Assembly: GCF_024206475.1 (NCBI RefSeq)
Contig: NZ_JAMBPR010000076.1
Coordinates: forward strand, 1-39,406
Length of the DNA stretch: 39,406 nucleotides
From: Paraburkholderia sp. CNPSo 3274
GTDB lineage: Bacteria; Pseudomonadota; Gammaproteobacteria; Burkholderiales; Burkholderiaceae
Reading direction: 5' to 3'
Shown here piece by piece: positions 7,228 to 14,560 of the stretch. Numbering within the stretch: the stretch's first letter is position 1; each line of letters starts with the position of its first letter. The notes under the pieces were generated by a model. It was not told where the DNA came from. It worked only from the letters and a program-made list of their open reading frames with translations, and searched no databases. The position numbers and the translations under genes are program-made.

Positions 7228-8187
7228 TTACATGTTGATGACAACGCGCCCCGCGGTGCCCGCCGCAACGGCGCGGTACGCGTCCTGGCCGTGCGCCAGA
7301 TCGAAGCGGTGAGCGATGACGGGCGCTCTGAGCTTGCCGCTTTCAAAGCCTTCCACGAGCGCGCTCATGAGTGGCGCCGATTCGGCGGCGCCAAGTTTCG
7401 CGCTGTCCGCGCCGAAAAGTTGCGTTTCGTTGTGGTAGAAGTCGATGATGTCGAAATCCACGCGACGCTTGCCCGTAGCGCTGATCTCCACCACACGGCC
7501 GCGCCGCTTCGGCAGATGCAGCGCGGTTTCGAAGGCAACTCCGCCCACCGAGTCGTACACGACGTCCACGCCGCCGGTCAGTTCGCGAACACGGCTGACC
7601 GTGTTGTCGTCGAACGGAACGTATTCGTCGATGAGTTCCGCGGCAGGCGATCCGGCAACGGGTGCGGCAATGTCGATGCCGATTACCCGGCAGCCGCGCG
7701 CCTTGGCGATTTGCGTGACGGCGCCGCCGACGCCGCCGCCTGCACCGATGACGGCAATCGTTTCGCCTGCCTGCAGTTGTGCGTAGCTGACGGTGCCGAG
7801 CCATGCCACGACGAAGTTCACGCCGATGGCCGACGCCTCATCGTGCGTGAGCGCTTCGGGCTTGCGGGCAAGCGCGGGAAGCGGCACTTTGATGAACTGG
7901 GCGTGCGTGCCGTCACGCGTAAAGCCGATGTCGCCGCCCGTGCCCCATACTTCCTTGCCCACCCATTCGGACGGGCCGTCTACCACGACGCCGCTGAAAT
8001 CCCGGCCGGGGATGCGCGGGCGCACCGTGTGGTCGAAATGCCCGGACACGTTCTTGACGTCGCTGGGATTCACCGACGCGCTGCGAACCTGAACGATGGC
8101 GCTGCTGCTGTCGCGTTCCGGCGTGGGCACGTCGACATATTCGAGAACGTCAGGTGTACCGAAGGATTTGAATTGTAAAGCTTTCAT
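7228..8187 (-). CDS. Zinc-independent quinone oxidoreductase-like medium-chain dehydrogenase
   Basis: A 319-residue MDR-superfamily enzyme of the quinone oxidoreductase/zeta-crystallin branch that reduces quinones or enones with NADPH. The GroES-like domain holds SASVNPSDVKNVSGHF and IPGRDFSGVVV. The Rossmann domain has AVIGAGGGVGGAVTQIAKARG and DVVYDSVGG. Zinc-binding cysteines are absent, as expected. ATG at 8187 is preferred over an in-frame ATG eight codons earlier because AGGAG lies eight bases upstream of it, inside the would-be extension. The truncated AraC gene lies about 78 bases upstream on the same strand and may once have controlled it. The gene converges on the malic-enzyme remnant. 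Confidence 0.88.
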   Translation of the reverse strand: MKALQFKSFGTPDVLEYVDVPTPERDSSSAIVQVRSASVNPSDVKNVSGHFDHTVRPRIPGRDFSGVVVDGPSEWVGKEVWGTGGDIGFTRDGTHAQFIKVPLPALARKPEALTHDEASAIGVNFVVAWLGTVSYAQLQAGETIAVIGAGGGVGGAVTQIAKARGCRVIGIDIAAPVAGSPAAELIDEYVPFDDNTVSRVRELTGGVDVVYDSVGGVAFETALHLPKRRGRVVEISATGKRRVDFDIIDFYHNETQLFGADSAKLGAAESAPLMSALVEGFESGKLRAPVIAHRFDLAHGQDAYRAVAAGTAGRVVINM

Positions 8188-8265
8188 GCCATCCACTCCT
8201 GGTATTGTCATGGGCCGCTAACCTGCAACCGCTGGCGCTAGTGTAAAGCCGCGCAGCTTCGCCGT

Positions 8266-8742
8266 TCAGACATCCGCTTTCGAGTTATGGACAGATTGCT
8301 GCCGTGTACGCATTTCCGCGCCCGATACGCGGCAGCGTCTACTCGGGTTCGGCGAGCGTATGTCCGGGCTGAAATCGCTGGGCGAGGTCCCCAGTGCGCG
8401 CCGGAACATGTCGCTGAAACTGCTTGGCCGGTAGCCGAGAGCGCGCGCGACTGCGCTGACCGAATGCCCTTCGGCCAGCTTCGACACCGCGATCGCGAGC
8501 TGCACCTGGCGCCGCCATTCGGCGAAGCCCAGCCCCAGCGTCTGCGAGAACAGCCGGGCCAGGGTTCTCACACTGGCGCCCACAGAAGCCGCATGCTGTT
8601 CGAAGCTGATATCGATCGAGGGGTTTTCGATGACGGCCCGGCACAGCACGTCGAGCCTGCGGTCGGACTTGTCGGGTAGCGGAACACGCTGGGAATAGCG
8701 TGCTGCGTGTCCTGGCTCCAGGGCCACGAGCCGGTATGCCAC
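8266..8742 (-). pseudogene. AraC-family regulator lacking its N-terminal sensory domain
   Basis: The frame (158 residues) encodes an AraC-type DNA-binding region with two HTH units: HAASVGASVRTLARLFSQ, then AVARALGYRPSSFSDMFRRALG with the usual SPSDF end. Complete relatives have about 260 residues, as does the paralogue at 9365, and carry a cupin-like ligand domain before the HTH. Here only about 34 residues precede it and no continuation was found in the other frames upstream. It is therefore probably a truncated gene, though a DNA-binding-only protein could still be made. It is followed by the quinone oxidoreductase gene on the same strand. Confidence 0.65.
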
Positions 8743-8934
8743 GTCGAGATACGCATGATCTCTCTCGCTTTCGCGTTCCGCAGCGCTGCTTACAGCGCTT
8801 AGGTATGCGAACAGTCAGCGAATAGTCGGCAAAAACCATGCCAACATTCTTGCCTTAATGACAAGTAACACTTCCCTGCAATTGGACCCGCCCGCCCGGC
8901 ATTGCCTGTCTCTCGTGGATAAAATAATGCAGTC

Positions 8935-8956
8935 GTTTGCATGCTGTTTGCAAGCT
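8935..8956 (+). promoter_or_regulatory. Tandem 11-bp direct repeat, candidate AraC-type binding site
   Basis: GTTTGCATGCT is followed directly by GTTTGCAAGCT (10 of 11 identical), so the two copies sit one helical turn apart. They end 45 bases before the cupin start codon. This is the arrangement AraC-family proteins use for direct-repeat half-sites, and an AraC gene is the second gene of the downstream pair. Binding is inferred. Confidence 0.45.
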
Positions 8957-9001
8957 TGACCGGTTCGACGTTCGTCGCGCCAAAGACACGGAGACGAGCG
9001 C

Positions 9002-9343
9002 ATGAACGTCACACGGTTCCCGCGGGCGCCGCAATACTTCCCGCCCAGTCACTTCGGGATGCGCTGCCTGCGCCTGCAAGGGCATGAAGCCGGGCCGGCT
9101 TCCGATCTCTGGATGGGCGTCTCCATCATCGAGCCGGGCGGCCATACGTCGTCCGACGCTTCGCCTGTCGAAAAGCACTACGTCGTTCTGGAAGGCGCCG
9201 TGACGGTAGTCACTGCCGAAGGCGAGTGCGTGCTCCAGCGCCACGACTCTTGCCGGCTCGCGCCAGGAGAGAGCAGAAAGCTCGAGAACCGCACGCAGAG
9301 CACAGCGCTCATTTTGCTGGCGATGCCTTTCGTCCAGCGTTGA
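9002..9343 (+). CDS. Small single-domain cupin protein
   Basis: A 113-residue protein made of one cupin barrel. The first cupin motif is recognisable around IIEPGGHTSSDASPVEKHYVVLEG (about residues 42-66), where His48 and His59 could bind metal. The second motif covers RHDSCRLAPGESRKLENRTQ. No signal peptide is seen. Similar proteins act as small sensors or as isomerases/dioxygenases of sugar or aromatic compounds, so the function is open. It is followed after 21 bases by an AraC regulator on the same strand and preceded by a tandem repeat, suggesting an autoregulated two-gene unit. Confidence 0.75.
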   Translation: MNVTRFPRAPQYFPPSHFGMRCLRLQGHEAGPASDLWMGVSIIEPGGHTSSDASPVEKHYVVLEGAVTVVTAEGECVLQRHDSCRLAPGESRKLENRTQSTALILLAMPFVQR

Positions 9344-9364
9344 TCGGCGACGGATATTCGCTGC

Positions 9365-10144
9365 ATGGAAATTTCGGAGTTATTCGAAGGGACAGCGTCT
9401 CAACAGCTTTCGGTTCGCAACGGCTCGGTCGCGGGCATTTTTGGCGAGCAGGGCAGTGAGATTCGCAGCGCCGGCCGCTACGTGTTCGTGTCGCAGGGTG
9501 GCGTGTGGGTACGGGTGGGGCGTTGCGCGTACGGTGTCAGCCGCCACTGGGGCCTCTGGCTGCCGCCGGCGGTCGTATGCTTTGCCTACCCGATGATGGA
9601 CTCGAGCCTTGTCGAGCTTGGCGTGCCGAATGCGCTAAGCCGCCTGCTTCCCTCGACCGTGTGCGTTCCGCGCTGTCCGCGGGACTTCTGCGCGGCGCTC
9701 AAGGAGGCGGGCGCGAGAGAAAGGCACCCGGATGCCGAGCGGAGCCTCGAGTCCCAGCTCGTTTCGGCGATCACAGATGCACTGGCCATTCCCGAGCGCC
9801 TCGTCGTCACCATGCCGTCCTACGGTAGCCGGCTGGCGGTGGTCTGCGAAGCCGTACTGCGCAATCCGAGCAAGGTGGGGCAGCTCGACAAGACCGCTGC
9901 AGCGCTTGGCGTGAGTGTCCGCACGCTGGGCCGGCTCTTCAAGGAAGAGTTGGGAACGAGCGCCGCGAACTGGCGCCGGGGCGTGCAGATCGCCATGGCG
10001 TGCTGCGCGCTCGATAACGGAATTCCCGCCTCCGAGGTCGCTGCCATGCTGGGCTATGGCGCGGGCGCCTTCTCGACGTTTTTTCGCTCGCGTCTGGGCT
10101 ACTCGCCGCGCGAGCAAGCCCTGGGTCGCGGGCAGCGTCGCTGA
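9365..10144 (+). CDS. AraC-family transcriptional regulator with cupin-type N-terminus
   Basis: A full-length 259-residue AraC-type regulator. The N-terminal ~90 residues (RYVFVSQGGVWVRVGRCAYGVSRHWGLWLPP) form the small cupin-like arm/ligand domain. The C-terminal region holds two HTH motifs (TAAALGVSVRTLGRLFKEEL and EVAAMLGYGAGAFSTFFRSRLG) and ends in the usual SPRE. It resembles the truncated AraC at 8266 in the DNA-binding half and probably arose by duplication. It starts 21 bases after the cupin gene and is likely co-transcribed. A hairpin terminator follows immediately after its stop. Confidence 0.88.
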   Translation: MEISELFEGTASQQLSVRNGSVAGIFGEQGSEIRSAGRYVFVSQGGVWVRVGRCAYGVSRHWGLWLPPAVVCFAYPMMDSSLVELGVPNALSRLLPSTVCVPRCPRDFCAALKEAGARERHPDAERSLESQLVSAITDALAIPERLVVTMPSYGSRLAVVCEAVLRNPSKVGQLDKTAAALGVSVRTLGRLFKEELGTSAANWRRGVQIAMACCALDNGIPASEVAAMLGYGAGAFSTFFRSRLGYSPREQALGRGQRR

Positions 10145-10146
10145 AC

Positions 10147-10176
10147 GCAAGGCCGGCCGTTCGCGGCCAGCCTTGC
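10147..10176 (+). terminator. Rho-independent-type hairpin after the AraC gene
   Basis: A near-perfect stem starts GCAAGGC, ends GCCTTGC and carries a TTCG tetraloop. It begins three bases after the AraC stop codon. The downstream sequence is T-rich (TTCCTTCATC) but has no uninterrupted T-run. Confidence 0.6.
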
Positions 10177-10203
10177 TTCCTTCATCTTCACGCCGAAAAC
10201 GGG

Positions 10204-10353
10204 CTAGATCCTTGCCACTGTCGTGTCGTCGAAATGTGCCCGGTAGCATTCCAGCGCCGTCGCGGTGTTGAATTCCCGAACCGATTTGCCGATGACCAGC
10301 GTCGCAACGATGTTGCCGATCAGGGTCAGTGTGGCGCGGCCCATCGACATGAA
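10204..10353 (-). pseudogene. dctA: C-terminal remnant of a DctA-type dicarboxylate symporter
   Basis: On the minus strand an open frame runs from 10353 to a TAG at 10204. It reads FMSMGRATLTLIGNIVATLV, then IGKSVREFN. This matches the last transmembrane stretch and tail of C4-dicarboxylate/glutamate symporters (typical form MSEARALTNFVGNAVATIVV). More than 370 N-terminal residues are missing. Homology stops abruptly at 10353, where a thioredoxin-reductase-like frame begins on the opposite strand, so this is a rearrangement junction. Confidence 0.6.
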
Positions 10354-10930
10354 TCGTGATTGTCGGCGGCCGCAACTCGGCCGGACAGGCGGTGGCGTAT
10401 CTTGCTGAGCATGCGCGAAGCGTTCGCGTGCTGGTTCGGGGAGCCGGGCTCGAGGCGACGATGTCGCAGTATCTGATCAAGCGCCTCGCGGCGTTGCCGA
10501 ACGTCGAGCTTTCGGCACACACCCGGGTTGGATGGCTGGAGGCGGAAGAACATGGGCTTTCGGCGGTCCATTGCACTTCGCCGCAAGGGCCATGCAGCAT
10601 ACGCACGCGACATCTCTTTCTCTTCACCGGGGCGGATGCCAACACCCGATGGCTGCGGGGCTGCGGGGCTGCGGCGTGGAACTCGACGACAAGGGTTTTG
10701 TGCTGACCGGGCAAGGCGTTGCGGGGCAGCCGCAATCCGCCGTGTTGTCGTTGGAGACGAGCCTGCCGCGCGTCTTCGCAATAGGCGACGTGCGTTCTTC
10801 TTCGATCAAGCGAGTGGCGGCCGCGGTAGGGGAAGGGGCTGCCGTGGTGGCCCAGATTCATTCCGCTCTTTCGGCGCTTTCCGCTTCGCACCAGCCACGG
10901 GGAAGCCGCGTAGCAGGCAGTGCGGATTGA
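10354..10930 (+). pseudogene. Thioredoxin-reductase-like FAD oxidoreductase, N-truncated and frameshifted
   Basis: The C-terminal half of the flavoprotein type often fused to a cyclic-nucleotide-binding domain. The frame opens inside the NADPH-binding fold (IVIVGGRNSAGQAVAYLAE) and continues through VRVLVRGAGLEATMSQYL and LFLFTGADANTRWL. It then shifts frame and resumes with VELDDKGFVLTG, LPRVFAIGDVRSSSIKRVAA and AVGEGAAVVAQIH. The shift coincides with a tandem 8-bp duplication (CTGCGGGG at 10653-10660 and 10661-10668). Removing one copy restores one frame. The FAD-binding N-terminus and the redox CxxC are absent, so the gene was dead or dying before or after the duplication. Confidence 0.85.
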
Positions 10931-11139
10931 TGCCGCGTCTCCGTGCCCAGGAATCTTGTCCTGGAATCGAAAGTCCATGTCCGGACCATGAGCGACAGGC
11001 GCTTTAGACTTTGGCTTGTGACTACTGGCGACGACGTCGAAAGCAGCGACTAACCGAATGGAACGGGTGGCCATGCAAGCCGCTTGCCATGCGCGGCCTG
11101 CTGCGACCGGACCACTCTCCCGCCGATGCGGAAAAGATC

Positions 11140-11316
11140 ATGAAAGCCTATTTTGTTTCGCTTGCGGTTGGTGTGCTCGTGGGGTTGCTCTATAGCGTTA
11201 TGGCCGTCAAATCGCCTGCGCTGCCGACGATCGCGCTGGTCGGCCTGCTCGGCATGCTGGTGGGCGAGCATGCGATAACGCTCGCCCGCCATCTGGCCAC
11301 ACACGTATTCGGCTGA
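11140..11316 (+). CDS. XapX domain-containing small membrane protein
   Basis: A 58-residue protein with two hydrophobic helices (residues 3-22 and 28-44). It has the XapX family pattern: YFVSLAVGVLVGLLYSVMAV, then SPALPTIALVGLLGMLVGE. The family is found in many proteobacteria and has no established function. It is expected in the inner membrane with both ends on the same side. The ATG at 11140 fits the family's usual start; only a weak purine-rich GGAAAAG precedes it. It lies alone between pseudogenes and the FAD oxidoreductase. Confidence 0.8.
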   Translation: MKAYFVSLAVGVLVGLLYSVMAVKSPALPTIALVGLLGMLVGEHAITLARHLATHVFG

Positions 11317-11516
11317 GGTGGCCGAGCGACCGCGAGCAAATCGACTTGAGTTCTATCGAAGATGCGAGAGCGCCTGTTCAAAGAAGTTGGGACATTCCTG
11401 CCGATTGTTAAATCGAGCGCTCAAGTGCGCAAAAACGAGCAACTTTAGTTCGCCGGACTACTCGAACTTCGCCATCGGGAATATGCCGATTTGCGCGCGT
11501 GAAAAGGTCGTGCTAG

Positions 11517-11546
11517 TTTTTCATGAAATTTATCATGAAAAATTTC
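11517..11546. promoter_or_regulatory. Two overlapping inverted repeats before the FAD oxidoreductase, candidate operator
   Basis: TTTTTCATGA (11517-11526) and TCATGAAAAA (11533-11542) form a perfect 10-bp inverted repeat with a 6-base centre. A second perfect repeat, GAAATTT (11525-11531) and AAATTTC (11540-11546), overlaps it. The pair ends 11 bases before the start codon, in an AT-rich island unlike its surroundings. The XRE-cupin regulator encoded by the next gene is the obvious candidate ligand. Confidence 0.55.
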
Positions 11547-11557
11547 ACGCACACCCC

Positions 11558-12853
11558 ATGTTCGCCGAATCGACTCGTCATATCGAAAGCTATTACGCAC
11601 GTCACTACGCCGAGAACGGCGCGCTCCCCGAGCACCCCCCGCTGGCAGGCGATTACAACGCAGACGTGCTGGTCGTGGGCGCAGGCTTCAGTGGTCTGCA
11701 CACGGCGTTGCGGCTGGCGCTGGCCGGACGTCGCGTAGCGGTCGTCGAGGCGAGCCGCGTGGCGTGGGCCGCCTCCGGGCGCAATGGCGGTCAGGCGCTG
11801 CTCGGCTGGTCGTGCGACATGCAGCCATTCGAGCAGGCGCTGGGTTTGGCGGGCGCGCGGGCGTTGTGGGACAGCATGCGCTGGGCCGGCGCCGAAGTGC
11901 GCGAGTTGCCCGCGCGGCACGGCTTCGACATCGACTACCGGCCCGGTAGCCTGTGGGCGGCGGTGCGGCGCTCGCGTGTCGCCATGCTCGAAGCCGCGCG
12001 CGACGAGGCCGCGCAGAAGTGGGGCTACGAACGCCTGCGCCTCATTGCCGAGTCGGAGATGCCGGGGTGGATCGGCAGCCGCCGTTATCGCGCGGCGCTC
12101 TACGATCCCGAGGCGGGGCATCTCGACCCGCTCAAGCTTGCGCTCGGCCTTGCGGACGCCATCGAGCGTGCGGGCGGCGTCATCTTCGAGCAAAGCCGTG
12201 TGCTCGCGTATCGCGAAACGCCGGGCGGCTACGTCGCGAGCACGCGGGAAGGTACGGTACGCGCCGGCACGCTGGTGCTCGCCTGCAATGCCTACATCGA
12301 TAGGCTCGATAGCGATCTGGCAAGCCGTGTGCTGCCCGTGGGCACCTGGCAGATCGCGACGCGCAGGCTCGACCCTGCGCTTGCTCGCTCGCTTTTGCCG
12401 CGCAACAGTTGCGTGATCGACAATCAGTTCGTGCCGGACTACTTTCGCCTGAGCTCGGACGATCGACTGCTCTTTGGCGGCGCGTGCACGTATCTTGGCG
12501 GCATCCCGAAGGACATAGGCGCCGCGATCCGTCCGAGTCTCGAGCGCGCATTTCCGCAACTGCGCGGCATCGAATTCGAATATGCGTGGGGCGGTCATAT
12601 CGACATCAGCATCCGCCGCACGCCCGACGTCGGTCACGAACGCAATCGCTACTGGATGCAGGGTTTTTCCGGGCATGGCATCCTGCCGACGCTCGCGGCG
12701 GCGCGTGCCGTTGCCGACGCCATCCTCGGCGAGCCGCACTTGCTCTCGCTCTATGAGCGCATTCATAATCCGCGCTTTCCGGGCGGCGAGCGCTTCGCCG
12801 CGCCGCTCGAGGCGCTCGGCAAGCTGTGGTATCGCCTGCGCGACGTCGTGTGA
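11558..12853 (+). CDS. FAD-dependent amine oxidoreductase (gamma-glutamylputrescine oxidase type, DAO family)
   Basis: A 431-residue flavoprotein of the D-amino-acid-oxidase/PuuB family that oxidises primary or secondary amines. The N-terminus carries SYYARHYAENG, typical of PuuB-like enzymes, then the FAD dinucleotide fold with GAGFSG at 41-46. Further family marks are WAASGRNGGQAL (the flavin-contacting GRNGGQ), ACNAYI, LLFGGACTYLGG and MQGFSGHGILPTL near the C-terminus. No signal peptide is present. ATG at 11558 lacks a good ribosome site but matches the family start; the open frame upstream covers the palindromes. It is followed after 13 bases by an XRE-cupin regulator, an organisation typical of polyamine catabolic units. 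The exact amine is not known. Confidence 0.85.
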   Translation: MFAESTRHIESYYARHYAENGALPEHPPLAGDYNADVLVVGAGFSGLHTALRLALAGRRVAVVEASRVAWAASGRNGGQALLGWSCDMQPFEQALGLAGARALWDSMRWAGAEVRELPARHGFDIDYRPGSLWAAVRRSRVAMLEAARDEAAQKWGYERLRLIAESEMPGWIGSRRYRAALYDPEAGHLDPLKLALGLADAIERAGGVIFEQSRVLAYRETPGGYVASTREGTVRAGTLVLACNAYIDRLDSDLASRVLPVGTWQIATRRLDPALARSLLPRNSCVIDNQFVPDYFRLSSDDRLLFGGACTYLGGIPKDIGAAIRPSLERAFPQLRGIEFEYAWGGHIDISIRRTPDVGHERNRYWMQGFSGHGILPTLAAARAVADAILGEPHLLSLYERIHNPRFPGGERFAAPLEALGKLWYRLRDVV

Positions 12854-12866
12854 CAGAGAGAACCGC

Positions 12867-13424
12867 ATGGACCAGCAGGACGAAATAGAAGGCCTCGCGA
12901 TCCTCATTCGCGATCTGCGCAAGCACAAGAAGGTGACGCTCGCCGATCTCGCGCAAAAAATCGGCCGCTCGGTGGGCTTTCTTTCGCAGGTCGAGCGGGG
13001 TCTTTCGCGGCCCACGGTGGCAGATCTCACGGCCATCGGCGAGGCGCTGCAGACGCCCACCACTTACTTCTATAGCGTGAGCATGCCGCGCGAACTGCCG
13101 TGGGTCACACGGCCAGGCGAGCGGCGCACGCTCTACTATGGCGGCGGCGTTACGGACGTGCTCGTTTCGCCCAGCATGTCGTCGGGTTTCTCGATGCTGG
13201 AGAGCCGGCTCGACCCCGGCGCGACGAGCGGCGAGCGCCTCGTGGACGACAGCGACGAGCAGGGCGGCTTCGTGCTCGAAGGTGAGCTCACAATCTGGGT
13301 GGACGGCAGCGACGAGCACGCGACGCTGCGGGCTAACGACAGCTTCCAGTTGCCGGCGCGTTGCCGCTTTCGCTACGCCAATCTCGCCGATGCGCCCGCG
13401 CGCGTGCTGTGGGTTTTCACCTGA
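12867..13424 (+). CDS. XRE-family regulator with C-terminal cupin domain (PuuR-like)
   Basis: A 185-residue regulator. The XRE helix-turn-helix covers about residues 11-66 (LIRDLRKHKKVTLADLAQKI, SVGFLSQVERGLSRPTVADL). A cupin_2 barrel follows at about 112-183 (RLDPGATSGERLV, GGFVLEGELTIWVDG, RFRYANLADAPARVLWVF). Proteins of this build, such as PuuR, repress polyamine or amino-acid catabolic genes until a ligand binds. It starts 13 bases after the FAD oxidoreductase and is probably translated from the same message. The overlapping palindromes before the oxidoreductase could be its operator, giving autoregulation. Confidence 0.87.
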   Translation: MDQQDEIEGLAILIRDLRKHKKVTLADLAQKIGRSVGFLSQVERGLSRPTVADLTAIGEALQTPTTYFYSVSMPRELPWVTRPGERRTLYYGGGVTDVLVSPSMSSGFSMLESRLDPGATSGERLVDDSDEQGGFVLEGELTIWVDGSDEHATLRANDSFQLPARCRFRYANLADAPARVLWVFT

Positions 13425-14051
13425 GCGTCGCTGGCGCGATCGAACGCGGCGAGTCGAGGTAATCAGCATCACTGATCAATGAATTGACTGGCTACGCGAT
13501 ATTCTTTTGCGCAGACGACACCAAAGGCTAAAGGCGTTCAAGCTGTCTTACGTTGCGCAATTGAAAGACAGGATGCGATTCGGCCGGCCGCCATCCTCAC
13601 TTTGAATGACGGCTCCGAAGCCGCGTGGCGAACCACCCGACCCGCTCGAACCGCCCGGCTGGCTCGCCGGATGCCGTACGGGCGGCGTTCCCGAAGGTGA
13701 CAGCAGGCAGGCGGTTGTCCCGGCGAGGCATTTTTTTTCTGACTTGGTCAAAATCGGAAATATCGGCGATTTTCGCTATGCCTCAGACTTCATCTGCACG
13801 AATCGTTCCTGTATAAACCCGCTTGAAACCGTCGCAATGTCGTTTTTGTGCATTTTTGCCAATTTTTAACGTGGTTTTGTCTACACACTGGCTCCGTGTT
13901 GTGCTATTGATTCGGCTTTCCCGTCATGCGCACGGACCGCAAAACACGTGCCGGGCGGGCGATTGACGCGTTTCCATATGCAACGCGATTTGCCTGTTTC
14001 GCCCGCGTGAGGTAGGGTATGCAGGTTTTCTCAACTCAACATAGGTAGCAG
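13425..14051. other. Long intergenic region upstream of the HU gene
   Basis: About 630 bases without a convincing gene. The AT content rises from about 13730 onward. AAAATCG and CGATTTT (13750-13756 and 13767-13773) form a modest inverted repeat. The HU promoter must lie here, but I could not assign -35 and -10 boxes with confidence. A frame at 13606-13869 was judged spurious. Confidence 0.45.
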
Positions 14052-14330
14052 ATGAACAAACAGGAACTCATTGACGCAGTCGCCGCTAGCACGGGCGAGA
14101 CCAAGGCGGCCACGGGCGCAGCCATCGACGCGATCCTCGACGTCGTCACGCGTGCGGTCACCTCGGGTGACTCCGTGCAACTGGTCGGCTTCGGCTCGTT
14201 CTCGACTGGCCAGCGTGCCGCCCGCGTGGGCCGCAACCCTGCCACGGGCGCGGAGATCCAGATTGCCGCCGCCAAGACGGTGAAGTTCACCGCTGGCAAG
14301 GCATTCAAGGATGCCGTCAACGCGTCGTGA
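14052..14330 (+). CDS. HU-family DNA-binding protein
   Basis: A 92-residue histone-like protein of the HU/IHF family that bends and compacts DNA in the nucleoid. It shows the helical dimer core (MNKQELIDAVAASTGETKA, then GDSVQLVGFGSFS) and the beta-arm with RNPATG, whose proline intercalates into DNA. The C-terminal TVKFTAGKAFKDAVN is standard. Length is normal. It has no neighbours in an operon; AGGTAG at 14043-14048 provides the ribosome site. A structured 3' region and a strong terminator at 14482-14503 follow. Whether it is the main HU-beta of the organism or a paralogue cannot be told here. Confidence 0.92.
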   Translation: MNKQELIDAVAASTGETKAATGAAIDAILDVVTRAVTSGDSVQLVGFGSFSTGQRAARVGRNPATGAEIQIAAAKTVKFTAGKAFKDAVNAS

Positions 14331-14415
14331 TGCCAGGTCCGCCGTCATGGCGGACGCGCGTTGCTGGCTCGCTTGCTGGCGCGCGGCGCAGCATCACGCC
14401 AGTGCGGTGGCCCGC

Positions 14416-14450
14416 ACTCAGGCACGTGGCGTCACGCCGCTAGCCTGAGT
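14416..14450 (+). ncRNA. Structured 3' untranslated region of the HU message, candidate sRNA element
   Basis: ACTCAGGC (14416-14423) pairs perfectly with GCCTGAGT (14443-14450). Inside it GGCG (14428-14431) pairs with CGCC (14435-14438) around TCA. Together with the terminator about 30 bases on, this forms a two-stem structure in a 150-base stretch without a gene. It may be only a stable 3' end. A 3'-UTR-derived small RNA is possible. Confidence 0.35.
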
Positions 14451-14481
14451 GTGTGAAACGAGGGCGCAAGGCTCTCGGCAA

Positions 14482-14503
14482 GCCGGCATGGTTACATGCC
14501 GGC
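14482..14503 (+). terminator. Strong rho-independent terminator downstream of HU
   Basis: GCCGGCATG and CATGCCGGC form a perfect 9-bp stem with a GTTA loop, followed by CGCTTTTTCTT. The T-run is on the plus strand, so it serves the HU transcript. It lies about 150 bases after the HU stop and faces the diguanylate cyclase gene on the opposite strand. Confidence 0.85.
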
Positions 14504-14560
14504 CGCTTTTTCTTCCCTGCTTCTCTTACGGTGTCCGAAGCGTTTCCCGCGCATCGAACC

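Noticed and set aside
11513..13063. A 516-residue open frame antisense to the FAD oxidoreductase
   Set aside because: It lacks any recognisable motif and has no ribosome site, and it mirrors a gene with a clear FAD-binding fold.
13606..13869. An 87-codon frame in the gap before HU
   Set aside because: Pro/Gly-rich start, no ribosome site and no family resemblance; two different frames here are equally open.
14482..14503. Terminator for the diguanylate cyclase on the minus strand
   Set aside because: The T-run follows the hairpin on the plus strand only; read from the minus strand there is no T-tract.
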